Positions 23,150 through 34,700 of a stretch of DNA of 64,000 nt are shown piece by piece. Origin of the DNA: Hesseltinella vesiculosa. Lineage: Eukaryota; Mucoromycota; Mucoromycetes; Mucorales; Cunninghamellaceae. Below the pieces are notes generated by a model. The model did no database searches. It had not been told where the DNA came from and was given only the letters and a program-made list of their open reading frames with translations. The position numbers were made by a program, and so were the translations under genes. Location of the stretch: assembly GCA_002104935.1 (NCBI GenBank), contig MCGT01000048.1, positions 62,001 to 126,000 on the forward strand, read 5' to 3'. The stretch's first letter is position 1. The number at the start of each line of letters is the position of its first letter.

Positions 23150-25111
23150 ATGAAAAAGTCTTGGTTGAGATCATCTTCAAAACTTTTGAATCAAAAAATG
23201 CCCATTGCTGATCATTTTTTTGATGAAGTAAGCAATGCTGATATGTAAGATGCCTTGATACGAAGAGATTGATTTTTTATTTACGACTAGAATGACAACA
23301 TTTGGTTTAATGTTGTGACGCCAGAATTCGCTTTGACGGAAAGTTTCTCAGGACAGCAGCTCCTTTGCATGAATCCAGAATGGATCGAATTATATATGTT
23401 TGTGCAGACACTGCAAACTACATCCGTTCCACCAACGCCAACCAGATCTCATCTTTCAAACAGCTCAACCTCAACGAGGCAACTCCCTCTGAAAACTCAA
23501 TATAATCTTGAACAAATGGTTGTTGATTATTGCGAAGTAGAACATTGTAAGTAATGTAACAGCGCTCAATGTAACCAGTAGACAGATTTGTTGCTTATTT
23601 CATTATAATTAGATGCTGCTGCTTTGGATCTCGCAGAGTCAATTCTGTCGTCCGGCCGTATGCCTACTACGTAAGGCCTTTTGGAAGAATCACAGGAGTG
23701 CATATATTACCCCTCTATTATAATAGATCTATAGTGCTAGCCCTAGTGGATGCATTGTTAAAAGACTTAATGAAAATCAAGGACAGTTATCCTTTCAAGG
23801 AAAGGCTGGAATTAATGGAGCGAACAAGCGACTACCTAATAGAGTGCTTGCGCCAATGTGGGGCGGACGTGTTTGAAGATTTATGGTCAAGTTTTGACTC
23901 GAATCGTGGTGAAACGTCTCCCTGGCATCCAAGAGAACGCCTGTACATCAGTCGCCAACCGGTTGGGATAACTAAAGTGTCTAGCAAAAGATGCTTCCAT
24001 CCAGAATACAAAGGGTTTGCTGGGTATGATGGTTTTTGGGATTTTGTTGCATCTTGCTTTGGATCTGACGATCCGCTTCAAGTAAGGTCGGAGGCTTCAC
24101 GGAATTCTTTCCAATTATATATGTGATAATCATGATTTTTGCACCTTGTTAGCCTCGATTGTTTTTATTGGAAGCTCTTTTAGCTGGTATTGAGGTCGAA
24201 TACTGGCAGAAAAGAGGTAGGTAATTGGCATTTGTTGATGTAAATACTAAATTCATGACTTGCAATTTTAAAGGGGATACTGCTCACGTACAAACCATAT
24301 TCCTGATATCGTCACTGAATAAGGATAGCGAAGGAGCTTGGCGACATTTTGAAACGAATCTGGACATCTTGTTTTCAGCGTTTAGAGCCTCACCATGCCT
24401 GAGTTTGATCCAGACGAAAAAGAAGCAAATCGCTGACCGGCTATTCAATTTGGTAACTCCTGGTGCATTTTAACGACAGCCTCTCGTTGGAGCCTCACAT
24501 TTGCACTTATTGCCTAGATCATTTCATTATCTTATTACGATGGACTGCTCTCAGCCTCTGCCCTCGCACTTCAAACATTTACCAGAGCTTCCAAGTTGCC
24601 TGTAGATCAGCTCCAGTCATTTTTACAAACTATCACGTTTCGATCGTTCACACTTCGGCTCACACAGCACGCTCTTGCGTTAGCGGATTGGTCCAATGTG
24701 CCAGAACCGTACCAAGCAAAACGAAGGGTATTTCATGGTCTAAACCTGAACATCACAAACGTAGCAGATAATTGGAAAAATGTTGTCCTGGAAACAATGC
24801 CAACTGATATGGATTGGGAGCATCTATATTGGCATGTTACTTGGGTGATCACCTTTTACAAATGCATAACAAGCATTTACAGCTTTCGGTGGAATTCCGC
24901 ACAAAATGGCTCTAGGATCATTTACGCATACGAAAGCGACGATGTGGGCTCTGACAAAATCACTCCTGTCTTTGACAACGACTGCCTGACGGGCTGGCAG
25001 CTCCGTGTGGACAATTGGATCTCCATATGCGAACGCATGGGTGATTCTGCAGGCCAGAATTTGAAACGTGAAACTTGCTGCCTTTTGAACAGTTACTTTT
25101 ACAGCATCTAA
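23150..25111 (+). CDS. Unknown multi-exon helical protein, 527 aa
   Basis: Seven exons join without a break: 23150-23227, 23291-23546, 23613-23670, 23727-24081, 24153-24216, 24274-24452 and 24518-25111. All six introns (56-71 nt) have GT/AG ends and the phases agree, which is strong evidence for a real gene. The product is mostly helical with no catalytic motif that I recognise: early NDNIWFNVVTPEFALTESF, a helical middle (LALVDALLKDLMKIKDSY, QPRLFLLEALLAGIEVEYW), and a C-terminal region with TDMDWEHLYWHVTW. The start is uncertain: 23150 is the ATG that keeps frame with exon 2, but longer frames exist upstream. It might be a rapidly evolving scaffold subunit; no function is assigned. Confidence 0.7.
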
Positions 25112-25155
25112 ATTGGTAAATAAAATCTGGACTCTGCATTTATTGATATTTCTTT

Positions 25156-27000
25156 CTACTGGTCAAAGACCAGCGACGATGAAGCAGCAAAAGAATAAAG
25201 GTGAATAATAGATTGGGATCTGTCGTTTCCGCGATAACCTTGTTTGATGTACTTGTTGTCCACATCCAAGCTGAGGTTCTTGGAGCCTCCAAGATCTTCT
25301 AAATGTGTTGAGCTTAGGGCAGACTGAACATCAAACCTGCCCTCAAATTCGCTAGGCTAGAAAACGAGTGTCACAGGTTACAAATTTATGCTGCTGCTTT
25401 ATATTTCATACCGAATGAACAGTGACACTGCCTGTCGTTGATGACACGAATGTTTGTTTGAATAGTTGCGGTGTCCGGATATGGATTTCAGCATTTTCGG
25501 TTGAAACATTCAAAATATCACTCTCCTTTTCCAGTGTAGGAAAATAGGCGTCGATTTTCCCATTCACTGTTTGTAAGCTGCAGCTTTTTCTGGCCATAAT
25601 GTTTGCAGCTATAATGTGACTATTTAGGGTTTCCAGTTCAATTCTGTCGGCTTGTACAAGAGCTCCCATCGATATTTGGCCATTTTTCGACTTGATCTTG
25701 ATAAGATTGCCAGCAATCACTGCTTTAGTCGTTTCCAATTTGCCTCCAGGGATATCTGTAATCTCCAAGCTGATGCTGTCGGTGGCGTTTAAGAGGCCAG
25801 ATATCATATCTTGATTTGCACCAATGACTTTGACCATTAGCCTGCGACCATGCCAGCCCATACGTCCACCTACGATGCCATCAGAAGTTGCGCTTCGAGC
25901 AACAAATTTGATGTCTTGCACCATTTTGTCAATACGTGTTTCTACGATGAAAAGGGGCATGGAATCAACTGCCACAGATATCAACGAATTCACTCGGTCA
26001 TGGTCGCACAAATGGATTACAACAATTAAGGTGTCATACCAACTACTCTTTTCATCGTCATAGAAAAAAAACTGCGCATCTGTTTCATTGAGGGACAAAT
26101 GTCCTACAACCAGGGTTGTGTCCTTTCGTCGACCTTGACGCTGAAATGATACCCAGGATACATGCCCAGTGGTTGAGACGAGATGGACCTGTCCTCGATG
26201 CGAGGTGAAATCAAACCCAAGATGAAGTAGCTTGGAAGCTGGGAGTTCTTCAAAATCTTGACCAGGTACATAATGGTCATATGTTGGTAGCAATGGGTAT
26301 GGCGAGGATAGAGATATCCGTCTGGGAGTGGGTAATCGAGGGCGCTTCATGGAATGGTCACTTTCAGTTTGATACATTATTGCGCCCAATAAGACAAGTC
26401 CAATGATCACAACAAAAAGCCAAAAGCAAACACCTTTTCTGCGTAAAGAATCGGTCCTCATTTTCAATAATAGTAGCGCCCGAGCCACCAAGCTGGAGGA
26501 AAGGGTCGACGAAGGTTGTTGTTGATTCAGGAGTGCCTGACATTCTGATTCTTCACCCGTCTGTTGCTGCGATTGTATGCGCCTAGTCGAAGTACTTGGG
26601 AGTGTCCCAGCCAGGCTATCAATACCAACATCAGCTACGTTTGGGTACCTGGCTGTTGCGCCGTAGAAATTTGGATTGCTGGGAGGTGGGGGGTCGAGCC
26701 TCGGTTGATGCTCGTGTGACGAAGAATCGTGTGGGAAGGATACCAAGGCTTCAGGAGGGGCTGTTGGCGTCCTTCCGTGGTAAACATGTACACTGTCCGG
26801 GTATGTATTATAATTATAATGGCCCGATGAGGAGCTGACAGTGTCAGCGTAGCTAGGCGGAGGATCTTGCTCGTCGACAGTATCCCTTGGCAATTGTTCT
26901 GCAAAAAGAAGAAGTCAGGTTCTCGGATTGCATGCCTGGATATATCATCAAATGGTATTAGCATACTTTGGTCGTTCTTTAAGGCTTTTGACGGTAGCAT
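25156..27000 (-). CDS. Single-pass membrane protein with DUF4097-like outer domain
   Basis: Minus-strand exons 26967-27000, 25412-26898 and 25156-25356 join in frame to 573 aa. The N-terminal 165 residues are disordered and proline-rich and include DPPPSYADT, a PPxY motif that WW-domain ubiquitin ligases (Rsp5/Nedd4) recognise. One membrane helix follows at about residues 168-187 (CFWLFVVIIGLVLLGAIMY). The C-terminal 370 residues are beta-rich with repeating strands (KTTKAV-type edges, NLIKIKSKNGQISMG, SLQTVNGKIDAYF), the style of DUF4097/adhesin-like beta-helices found in fungal and bacterial surface proteins. A type II topology with a short cytosolic tail carrying the PY motif is the simplest reading. 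The last exon adds LEDLGGSKNLSLDVDNKY; without it the frame would stop just after the 5' splice site. Function is unknown. Confidence 0.75.
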
Positions 27001-27270
27001 TTTATGCTAAGCTATAGATTGGATTAATAATTGGATCGGTGCAAATGGCAATATCAAGAAAAGAAAAGAAAAGTAAAAAAAAGAAAAGGCTTCTGTGGAG
27101 TACCAAGAAAAAACACCAAGCAATCGTTTCCATTGCTGCGCCTCATGTATTGGTCACTCCATCGACCAACATCTTGGCAGCTGACCCGAGCTACGACTAC
27201 TGCAAGCCAGCTGCGTCACTGGAGGCGACGGCGAATGTCAAGCTGTGTAATACTCGCATAACTTGAAAAT

Positions 27271-29215
27271 TTATTCACTCTGCTCATTGACGCGGACAAA
27301 TTCAACCATGAGCTCATAATGGTCGGTGTGCGGAAACAGGTCAACGATTACTGCACGCCGCGGCTTGAATGGGATTCCTTGAAACTTGTTCGATGTAGGG
27401 CGGCAGAGTCTAACGTTCAGAATTGAGTGAGCCAAAAAAAAAAAAAGTGGGGGAGAGAGCGAGAGAGATTGCTTACGCAACGAAATTCTGCATTGCTTGG
27501 TTAGCATCACAGCTGATAAATATCAGTTTCTGTATTTGTGATGATTCGCGGACAGCCTTAATCACGCTACTGTGAACGCCACTTCTTGGAGGATCAAGAA
27601 CAGCAATCACATCTTCATTCTGTTCGTTTGCCACAATGTCAATTTTCTCCTCCACTTTGCTTGCAAAGTACTGAGCATTTGTAACCACTTTAGATTATAA
27701 ACGTTAGTGATACTCTCAAAAGTTTCTGATGTTTCACAGTTACTGTTCAATTGGACATTAAAGAGCGCATCGTCAATGGCATCCGAGTTCATTTCGATCC
27801 CAACAACCCGGTCTGCAGCCTTGCCAATACTGATGCCAATGGAGCCGCATCCGCAGCAAAGATCCAATAACGTTGTCTTTCTACCATTATCACGAAGGTT
27901 GCACCATTCAGCGCATTTTGCATAGAGTAATTCGGTAGCCTTCGTGTTAACCTGGAAAAAAGCGCTACTGGAAATCCGAAATTGGTGCTCCAGTAGCTGC
28001 TCATAGACGTAACCATCGCCTGTCAAAATCTCGGTGGTTCCTCGGATATTGACACCATGACTTTCACCGTTCCACTTTTGGAGCATCATAGTGGTTATTC
28101 CATGCACGCTCCAGTAGTTGATTAGTGCTTGCTTTTCGCGTTCCAGCTGATGGCTATCCAAGTCGTCTGCACTAATTTGAATCAGTAGCAACACTTTACA
28201 GTATCAAATTGCCGAACAATGAGAACTGGTGTCAATTAAAAGGCAGCTTGCTTACCATCGCCAGTATTTTGCACCTTCACCATGATTGTGCGCCAAACTC
28301 CTTTCCTCGTTTTGCGATCGTAGACAGGGTATCTGGATTCCCTGACATACGCTTGCATAATTGCTGCAATGGCTTTCGCTTTTTCAGGTATATGGATAGT
28401 GTCCCCTGGCTCAATGACACTTGTCACACCGTCACGATACATTCCCAGGAGAAAACCTACTGTTGGCTCGTCGTTTAAATTTTTTCCAATTGAAAATTCA
28501 CATTTTGTTCGGTATCCAAAGATTTCAGGCGAGCCGATAGGTTCTTCCACCGTCCACAGATCATCTAATGTCCATCGTAGTTGCAGTTTGCCGTGTTTGC
28601 TTACTTCTTGTAGCTTCATCAATTTCTTGCGAAGGCTCCTTAACTGCTTGACACCCAATCTGTGTTTTTTAAGAAGTTGCTCTTCATATGGCAGTCTGGA
28701 AAAGAAAGTCTGCGTCAATACCCAATAGTAAGATGCACAGCAGCACCAAGCTTACTTGTGCAATGGCGTGACCTGATCAGCAAGGCGTTCTGAAGGGCTT
28801 CGCTTCTCTAATCCTTCGTCACATGAGCTTTGCGATCGTTTTTGAAATCGATCACGAAATTCTTCTTCCTGGATCTGAGAGTACTCTGCATCGATAATAT
28901 TTCTTTTGATCTTCAAGCCTTTTAACTTCGACATAGCTAGTAACGCATCACTTTTGGTCTGAGTACAACGTAGGAAACAAGCATAAGTCAGCATATTGAT
29001 TTCCAGTCTTGTTCACTTACAGCAAATTTCACATATGCATAATTCCATTGTGGTGCCTTTTTGTAGCGTTTTATTCCAAGTGATAGAAATAACTTTTTGA
29101 TGGCAGTGACTTCTCGGGGGGGTAAATTAAGGACTTTGACATGATGCAGAATGGCGTTTGAAGGCGCGGATCTCGTGCACGCTGATGGCAAGAATGACCG
29201 AAGAAATCTTAACAT
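27271..29215 (-). CDS. TRM2: tRNA (uracil-5-)-methyltransferase, TRM2/TRMT2A type
   Basis: Makes 5-methyluridine at position 54 of tRNA using S-adenosylmethionine. Minus-strand exons 29021-29215, 28756-28958, 28256-28695, 27744-28166, 27477-27687 and 27271-27409 join to 536 aa. The N-terminus is RRM-like (KVLNLPPREVTAIKKLF, then KAPQWNYAYVKFA), as in TRMT2A. The methyltransferase core has LDLCCGCGSIGISIG (SAM site), VLDPPRSGVH, the catalytic cysteine in LIFISCDANQAMQNF, and the family C-terminus GIPFKPRRAVIVDLFP. An apparent frameshift near 27690 disappears when a 56-nt intron (27688-27743) with a CACTAAC branch site is removed, giving QLNMVTNAQYFASKV. The layout is closer to animal TRMT2A than to yeast Trm2, which lacks a clear RRM. 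Confidence 0.93.
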
Positions 29216-29324
29216 GCAAATAAAAAATGGAAAGAGAATAAAAAATTACCTGACGGTTTTTTAAAAAGCGTCTGGCCAGCACTTCAATGAAAGGACTGTC
29301 TTTGTGTTGGTCATCCTACCCTGT

Positions 29325-30872
29325 TTATTCAATAACAGCTGGTCCTGATCGTGGGACTTCTTTGCTTGTGTACACTGGATGAAGCTGTCGTTCGATATAT
29401 GTGGTAAACGTGCTGTCTTTTGTGCCAAAGAAGGTATGCCCATGGGCAGAAATGATGGCATCAAGCATGGGTATCAGGTAGCTTTCCAGTTTAACATTTT
29501 CATCCGAGACTTGCACTTGACCAAGGCGGTCGAATACAAAAGGGAAATCAGAGAGATCAAACACACAAGGGAAGGTATCACGGATCTTCTTTAAGAGGGG
29601 GTTGTCCTTTCCAGAAGGTGCATCGGTTGCGATGTATACCACAGTTTTACAAAATCGAGAAGTGTCCACAGCATCGGAGGCTTGGCCACGGCAACTCAAC
29701 TGTTGTGCGAGGGGATACGCAGGTACTATGCCTAGGGCATCGGGAGAGCGAAGTTTCGTGTGATCAACAGACAATGGCGCAGATGTGATCACATCTGAAA
29801 CGACACGTAACGTCTTAACCTCATAGTCAGTGCGTTCCTTTCGGTCCTCGTCATGTCGGTTGTCGAGTAGTTCCAATTGATCCAGGGTTAAATCAGTGAA
29901 TTGGTTGACCAGGGCATGATAAATGTCATCTATGTTGATGGATGCCCTAACTTTGAAGAGTCCGTCACCGACACGGATGTGCAAACCAATGAAATTGGCT
30001 GTCCCGCCCAGCTGATCCACGACCTGTCGCGCTGTGTCAACAAGCACCGGTGTATCGAAGATCATGTGTGTCCGTACTTTCATTGCCCATAGAGCATGTT
30101 GAGGACGCTGAGCCAGAACACGATGGGAGCCAAACACGGAGCCAAAATGAAGAACCTTGGCATCAATTGCTGCCAGGGTCTCAACGTCGTATCTGTTCAT
30201 GAACTTTGCCAGGGGAGTTTTGGATTTGGGGTGATCATACACGCGAAATTCATACGGCGAGATGTCCTTCATGAGCTGGATATCCTTCTTGGCTATCCCA
30301 AGAGTTGATTGCAGCCATTCGAGGCTGAGATCAGACCGTAAGACAATAGGGACATCGGCAGCCAACGGTTCAAAATCATAAAAGAAGGTCCATGGTAATT
30401 TTGTCCAGCGATCATAATTAAGGCACTCCATGGGATAAGGTCCACCTTGTGGGATCTGAGGGCAATGATCTAGCCCATTCTTTGTTTGTAGTAAGATACG
30501 CTCGTACATTTTGTCAAACCGAAGCCAAGGCATGGCTGGATTACCAAGATAAACATCAGGAATGAGCAGCGTCCGATTCAGGTAAGCTGCCAGTAAAAAG
30601 GCATTTTCCAATTCAATTCGCTGGTTATGGAATCCTGAATGGGGCAGGTAGGTAATGTACTTTTCTTCGGGACTGGGAGTGTGGAAAGCAAATGGATCAG
30701 GGAAATCGACAGCTACTTGATTCGATTTGCTTGAGAGTCCCGCGGTTGTTTCATGTTTCTCTGGCTTCTCTACAATTCTAGATGGCATCAAGTATAAGAT
30801 GAAAACCAATAGCAATAGCAACGAAATAATCGAGGCTGATGATCTCTTTCTATGAACTAGCACTGAATTCAT
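29325..30872 (-). CDS. GDP-fucose protein O-fucosyltransferase-like type II membrane protein
   Basis: Single-exon gene, 515 aa. A short basic N-terminus is followed by one signal-anchor helix (about residues 14-30, SIISLLLLLVFILYLM), then a lumenal domain. Features of the O-FucT family (GT65/GT68-like) are visible: YLPHSGFHNQRIELENAF near the start of the domain, the donor-site strand FIGLHIRVGDG, and near the end ISAHGHTFFGTKDSTFTTYI, which occupies the usual 'F.G...STF' position. Expected location is ER or Golgi. The acceptor in fungi is unknown; members are common in basidiomycetes and zygomycetes. Complete and without frameshifts. Confidence 0.8.
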   Translation of the reverse strand: MNSVLVHRKRSSASIISLLLLLVFILYLMPSRIVEKPEKHETTAGLSSKSNQVAVDFPDPFAFHTPSPEEKYITYLPHSGFHNQRIELENAFLLAAYLNRTLLIPDVYLGNPAMPWLRFDKMYERILLQTKNGLDHCPQIPQGGPYPMECLNYDRWTKLPWTFFYDFEPLAADVPIVLRSDLSLEWLQSTLGIAKKDIQLMKDISPYEFRVYDHPKSKTPLAKFMNRYDVETLAAIDAKVLHFGSVFGSHRVLAQRPQHALWAMKVRTHMIFDTPVLVDTARQVVDQLGGTANFIGLHIRVGDGLFKVRASINIDDIYHALVNQFTDLTLDQLELLDNRHDEDRKERTDYEVKTLRVVSDVITSAPLSVDHTKLRSPDALGIVPAYPLAQQLSCRGQASDAVDTSRFCKTVVYIATDAPSGKDNPLLKKIRDTFPCVFDLSDFPFVFDRLGQVQVSDENVKLESYLIPMLDAIISAHGHTFFGTKDSTFTTYIERQLHPVYTSKEVPRSGPAVIE

Positions 30873-31207
30873 GCTTCCTGAAGAAAGAAATTACTGTGTT
30901 TCCAGCAAATTCTGCTATCAGTCGCATGTTGGTCCGCTTTTGGAACCTCATCAGTGGTGTTAATATTTCTAGCCAATCAAAAGTGGAGTACGGTCAGTGG
31001 GGGCGTTTTTTTCTTATTCATGCTCCCAATTCTCCTGGAAGACGGATTGCAGACTTTGGATTTTCGAGTGTCGCACAAGCCAAGACAAATTTGGCGCAAC
31101 TTTTTTTTTTTTTGTCAGGATGACCAAATGCATAATGTCGCATTTTGAGAAAGTTGCCTTTTTCTACGATCCTTGGTGCTTGTGCTTCTGGTGTTGCTCA
31201 AATCAGC

Positions 31208-31606
31208 ATGAGAAGTCCGCCTACAGGGAACAAAAAAGCAAACTTGATCAAGTTATCTACAAACACATTGGCATCGGCACAAACACTTTTTTCTCAAAAT
31301 CCAGTCAAAAATCACCCAGACAAACCACTGGCACAGTGAATCCATCATACAATATCGCAACCAATCAGAAATGAATGTCATGACTCAACAAACGATAATT
31401 CAATCGAAATTCCACCCATTGCAAGAAAATCCAACAAGCAGATCAACTGAATTACTTTCGTCGGTCGCTTCAAGAGGCATTAAAATTCAAACCATTGAAC
31501 TGGGGTGCGTGCCTACTTGCTGGACACAAAGCTGGACACTTCCAACGCATCAGGACCGGTCACAGCCTTCGATCGTTCTACAACAGAAGCTGTAAACCCA
31601 AAATAG
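31208..31606 (+). pseudogene. Possible small gene with one-base frameshift (uncertain)
   Basis: The 840-bp gap between the O-FucT and ATR genes holds three protein-like stretches in different frames: MRSPPTGNKKANLIKLS (from 31208), QSKFHPLQENPTSRSTELL (about 31382-31440), and AYLLDTKLDTSNASGPVTAF ending at a TAG at 31604-31606. The second and third would be continuous if the GGGG run at 31502-31505 had five bases. The join between the first and second needs an intron that I could not place cleanly. This could be a broken gene, an assembly error or chance. No family is recognised. Confidence 0.25.
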
Positions 31607-31713
31607 TTTTCTGCGTGCTTGCTGAAATTGACTTCTCAAATTTTTTTTTATTCACATCTTAAAAAAACTTGGTTCCCCACAAATGATGGTGGAAATGCTG
31701 TAGTAAAAAAGTG

Positions 31714-34700
31714 CTAAACAAATGGGGCCCAGCCAATAAACATTTGCGACAGGTTCAAATCAGAGGTCGCTTCGCTGATGAGCTGGTCTACTTCAGCTTC
31801 CACTGATCGTCCAGAGTCTATTTTCTTTCCCATTCTTTCCATTTGGGTGTTTGCAGCTTCCTGTGCAATGATTATATAGAAAAACAGAGGTGTAAGAATA
31901 CGTTTTTTATCTGTTGCGAAGAAATTACCTGGGCTACAGTAGTTCGCTTTTTCCAATCTGTGATGGGGTCATGGGCAAGCGTTTCAAACACGCTAAGCAG
32001 CTGCACCCGGTTTTTGCGCAGGACATCCAAGGTAATTTGGCACGCTCTCTTGAATATTCCTTCTTGCTTGGTTACCCCCATGGCATCGACAAGGTTGTTA
32101 GTGAGACGAAAAGGAACGATTTCTGGTACCGTCAGGTTGTGGCCGCGATCGAAAATCATGTTCAAATCCACGTGAACGGTGTCGCCATTGGTACTATCGA
32201 ATAGTAAATTCTCAGCGTGGCGATCACCTAGCCCAAGGACATAGCCAACTATAGACATCACGGCAAGTGAGCGCACATATCGGGAGCGGCTTGCGTACCA
32301 CAGGGAAGGTTCAGGGAAGTGTTCCAAAAACCATTTATAAAACACAGCTGGGCACCGCGGGAGAATCCGTTCCCTGAATGATTTTAGACGCTCTTCAGGT
32401 TTCTTGATGTCCAGCAGCTGGCGAATCTGGGGAGTCAGAGTACGAATATCGATACCAAGCGAGCTCCACTCTTCCGTTACAATAGATTTCAGCGCTTCCA
32501 AATCGTTGATCCATTCGATAAGGCCCCATTTTTCACCAAGCGGAATAACAGCGTACGTTCGAATGTCTAAAGAAATACGAGAATCAATGTTAAAACGAAA
32601 TCAGATTGTACAGGATACTTGCATAGCCGATGCTGTCGAGAAGCAGTATTTCTTTGCAAAAACTTATTGATCATGCTATTGAATTCCATAGTTCGTGCAT
32701 CTTTTCGGAGGTCGTCGTTTTTCTTGCATAGAAAGTGATATGTTTGGCCATTGTTCCCCATGAATGTAATTCGCTTTGGTTGCTGCATTGATCGCATTAC
32801 AAGAATATCTGGTAGGATGGACTGGATGGTTGGTAAGTCAGCTGGGTATGGATCATTGCTACTGTAAGGCATAGGATCATTTTCAGGCAGACTTGGAAGC
32901 AAAGCTGTTTCTTGTGGTATACAAAGGTCAAGGTCCTTCATTTGTAATAGCGCAGGAAATTTCGTCAATGTTGTCTGATACACATCAGAAATATGATCGT
33001 CCCTGGCAACAGCTTGGAGGTTACGGTTCAGATCATATGCTTGCTATTCGTGTTGTGAAAATTCAAATGAGGATCGAAAGCAGTATCATCGGTATGAAGG
33101 CTTACCAAGGCGATAGCATGGCAATTAGGGTACTTTTGGGGCTAGACAAAAAATGCAAAACGACAAAATGAGTTGCAAGCAGTCAAGCAGCTGGACAATT
33201 ACATCAACGTTTTCCACGATTTGTGTTACATTGTCTTTCAACTGCCCGGTAGCATTCAATGCCGCTTGCAAGGCCCAAATGGTGGTTTTTGGGTACGAGA
33301 GCAGGACCTTTGTGATAATACTCATAAGAAGTTCGGTCACAGCAGTATCATCGATGGATAAACGTGACACAAGCCGAGGTAGAATCAAACCGAACTGCAA
33401 AAAGAGATGGTTCATTGAAACGAAACTTGGCGCCCAGTGCTCTTCATTCTGCCATGTAATCATTGTATTACCTGGTAAGGTTGAATTCGATCTATCGACC
33501 GTTGGATAAGTAAATTGATATTTCTGTAGCAATCTTCGATAACGCTGATCAATTTCTTTTCTTCGCTAAAACCATGAAAGTTTAGGAAAATGATGTCGCT
33601 TTTTGGCTGGCTACACTTACACCAAGTGTCTTGATTGCATGGCTTCGGAAAATTGCAACCAGATTGTGAGCAGTCTAGGCATAGTATGGTAATAATACTT
33701 GGACCCATACCACAGTGCCTGGCAGTAGAGTTCGGCGACAGAATACATGATTCTAAAGCTGTTTATCAGTAACAAAAAAAAAATTGCTCAGCGAAATTTG
33801 TTGTTCACATCTCTAGGCATACTAGCGCAATGGCTTCTTATTGTCACTCATCCGGTCATAGAAGGCACCACTTTTGTAAAATGGTTTTTCCCAACTTGAT
33901 AAAAAGAAATACATGATATTAAGGGCAGCTCTCTTTTTATCATTCATGCCTTACTTGCCAGCACGTTGTCTTGCATAAAAATACAGCCCTTGAATGTCTT
34001 TGAGGCCCATAGTGGCTGCCGCTTCAGCATATTTGGCCCGAAGCAGTGTGGCACTGATATCATTTTTCAGCAATGGCGTATCTAGTACACAGGCAGCTCG
34101 GTCTTTTTGATAGTTGGTGGCGTACCATTTAGCCTGTTCCTTAATGGAAAGAGGTTCAATTGAAGGGTGGGAGGATAAAATGGCTTGTAAAGACACTGTT
34201 AAATCGCCAGCTTTTCGGGCCATTTTCGCCAGAAGCAATTGTAGATCACGTTCACCGGCAGAGATTGTAACCGAAGGCGATGCGTTCCAAAATGTGTAGA
34301 AACTGGCAATTTGAAATTCGAGGAGTTTACGCTGCTCGCGGTAAATAGGCTGGCCGTGCAGGAATTTTTTGGTCCATGATTTTTGATATTGGTCCAGTAG
34401 ATGAGACTTCTCAGTTTGGTGAAAGGAGATGCTGGTCTCAAGGTCATGTATCAATTGAAAGCGGGTAACGGACTCGTAAGATTGGTGGTATGACTGATAG
34501 CCAGCCTGCGCAAGACGGTCGATTTCCATTGATCTGGCTGTGTCTAAATCAATGTAAACCGCACCAAACTGACCTCTCTGCAGATTGGCCATGGCACGAG
34601 CAATGAGTGTATCAAACAAGTGTTCCTCCATGGGCAAGTGGATCAATTCCTTCAGCTCGTTCCATTGGCCAGATTTCCACGCAGCTTCCAAGCGATGGCT

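Noticed and set aside
27640..27750. Apparent frameshift in the TRM2 methyltransferase domain
   Set aside because: A 56-nt intron with GTAACT donor, CACTAAC branch site and TCTAAAG acceptor restores the conserved frame, so no mutation is needed.
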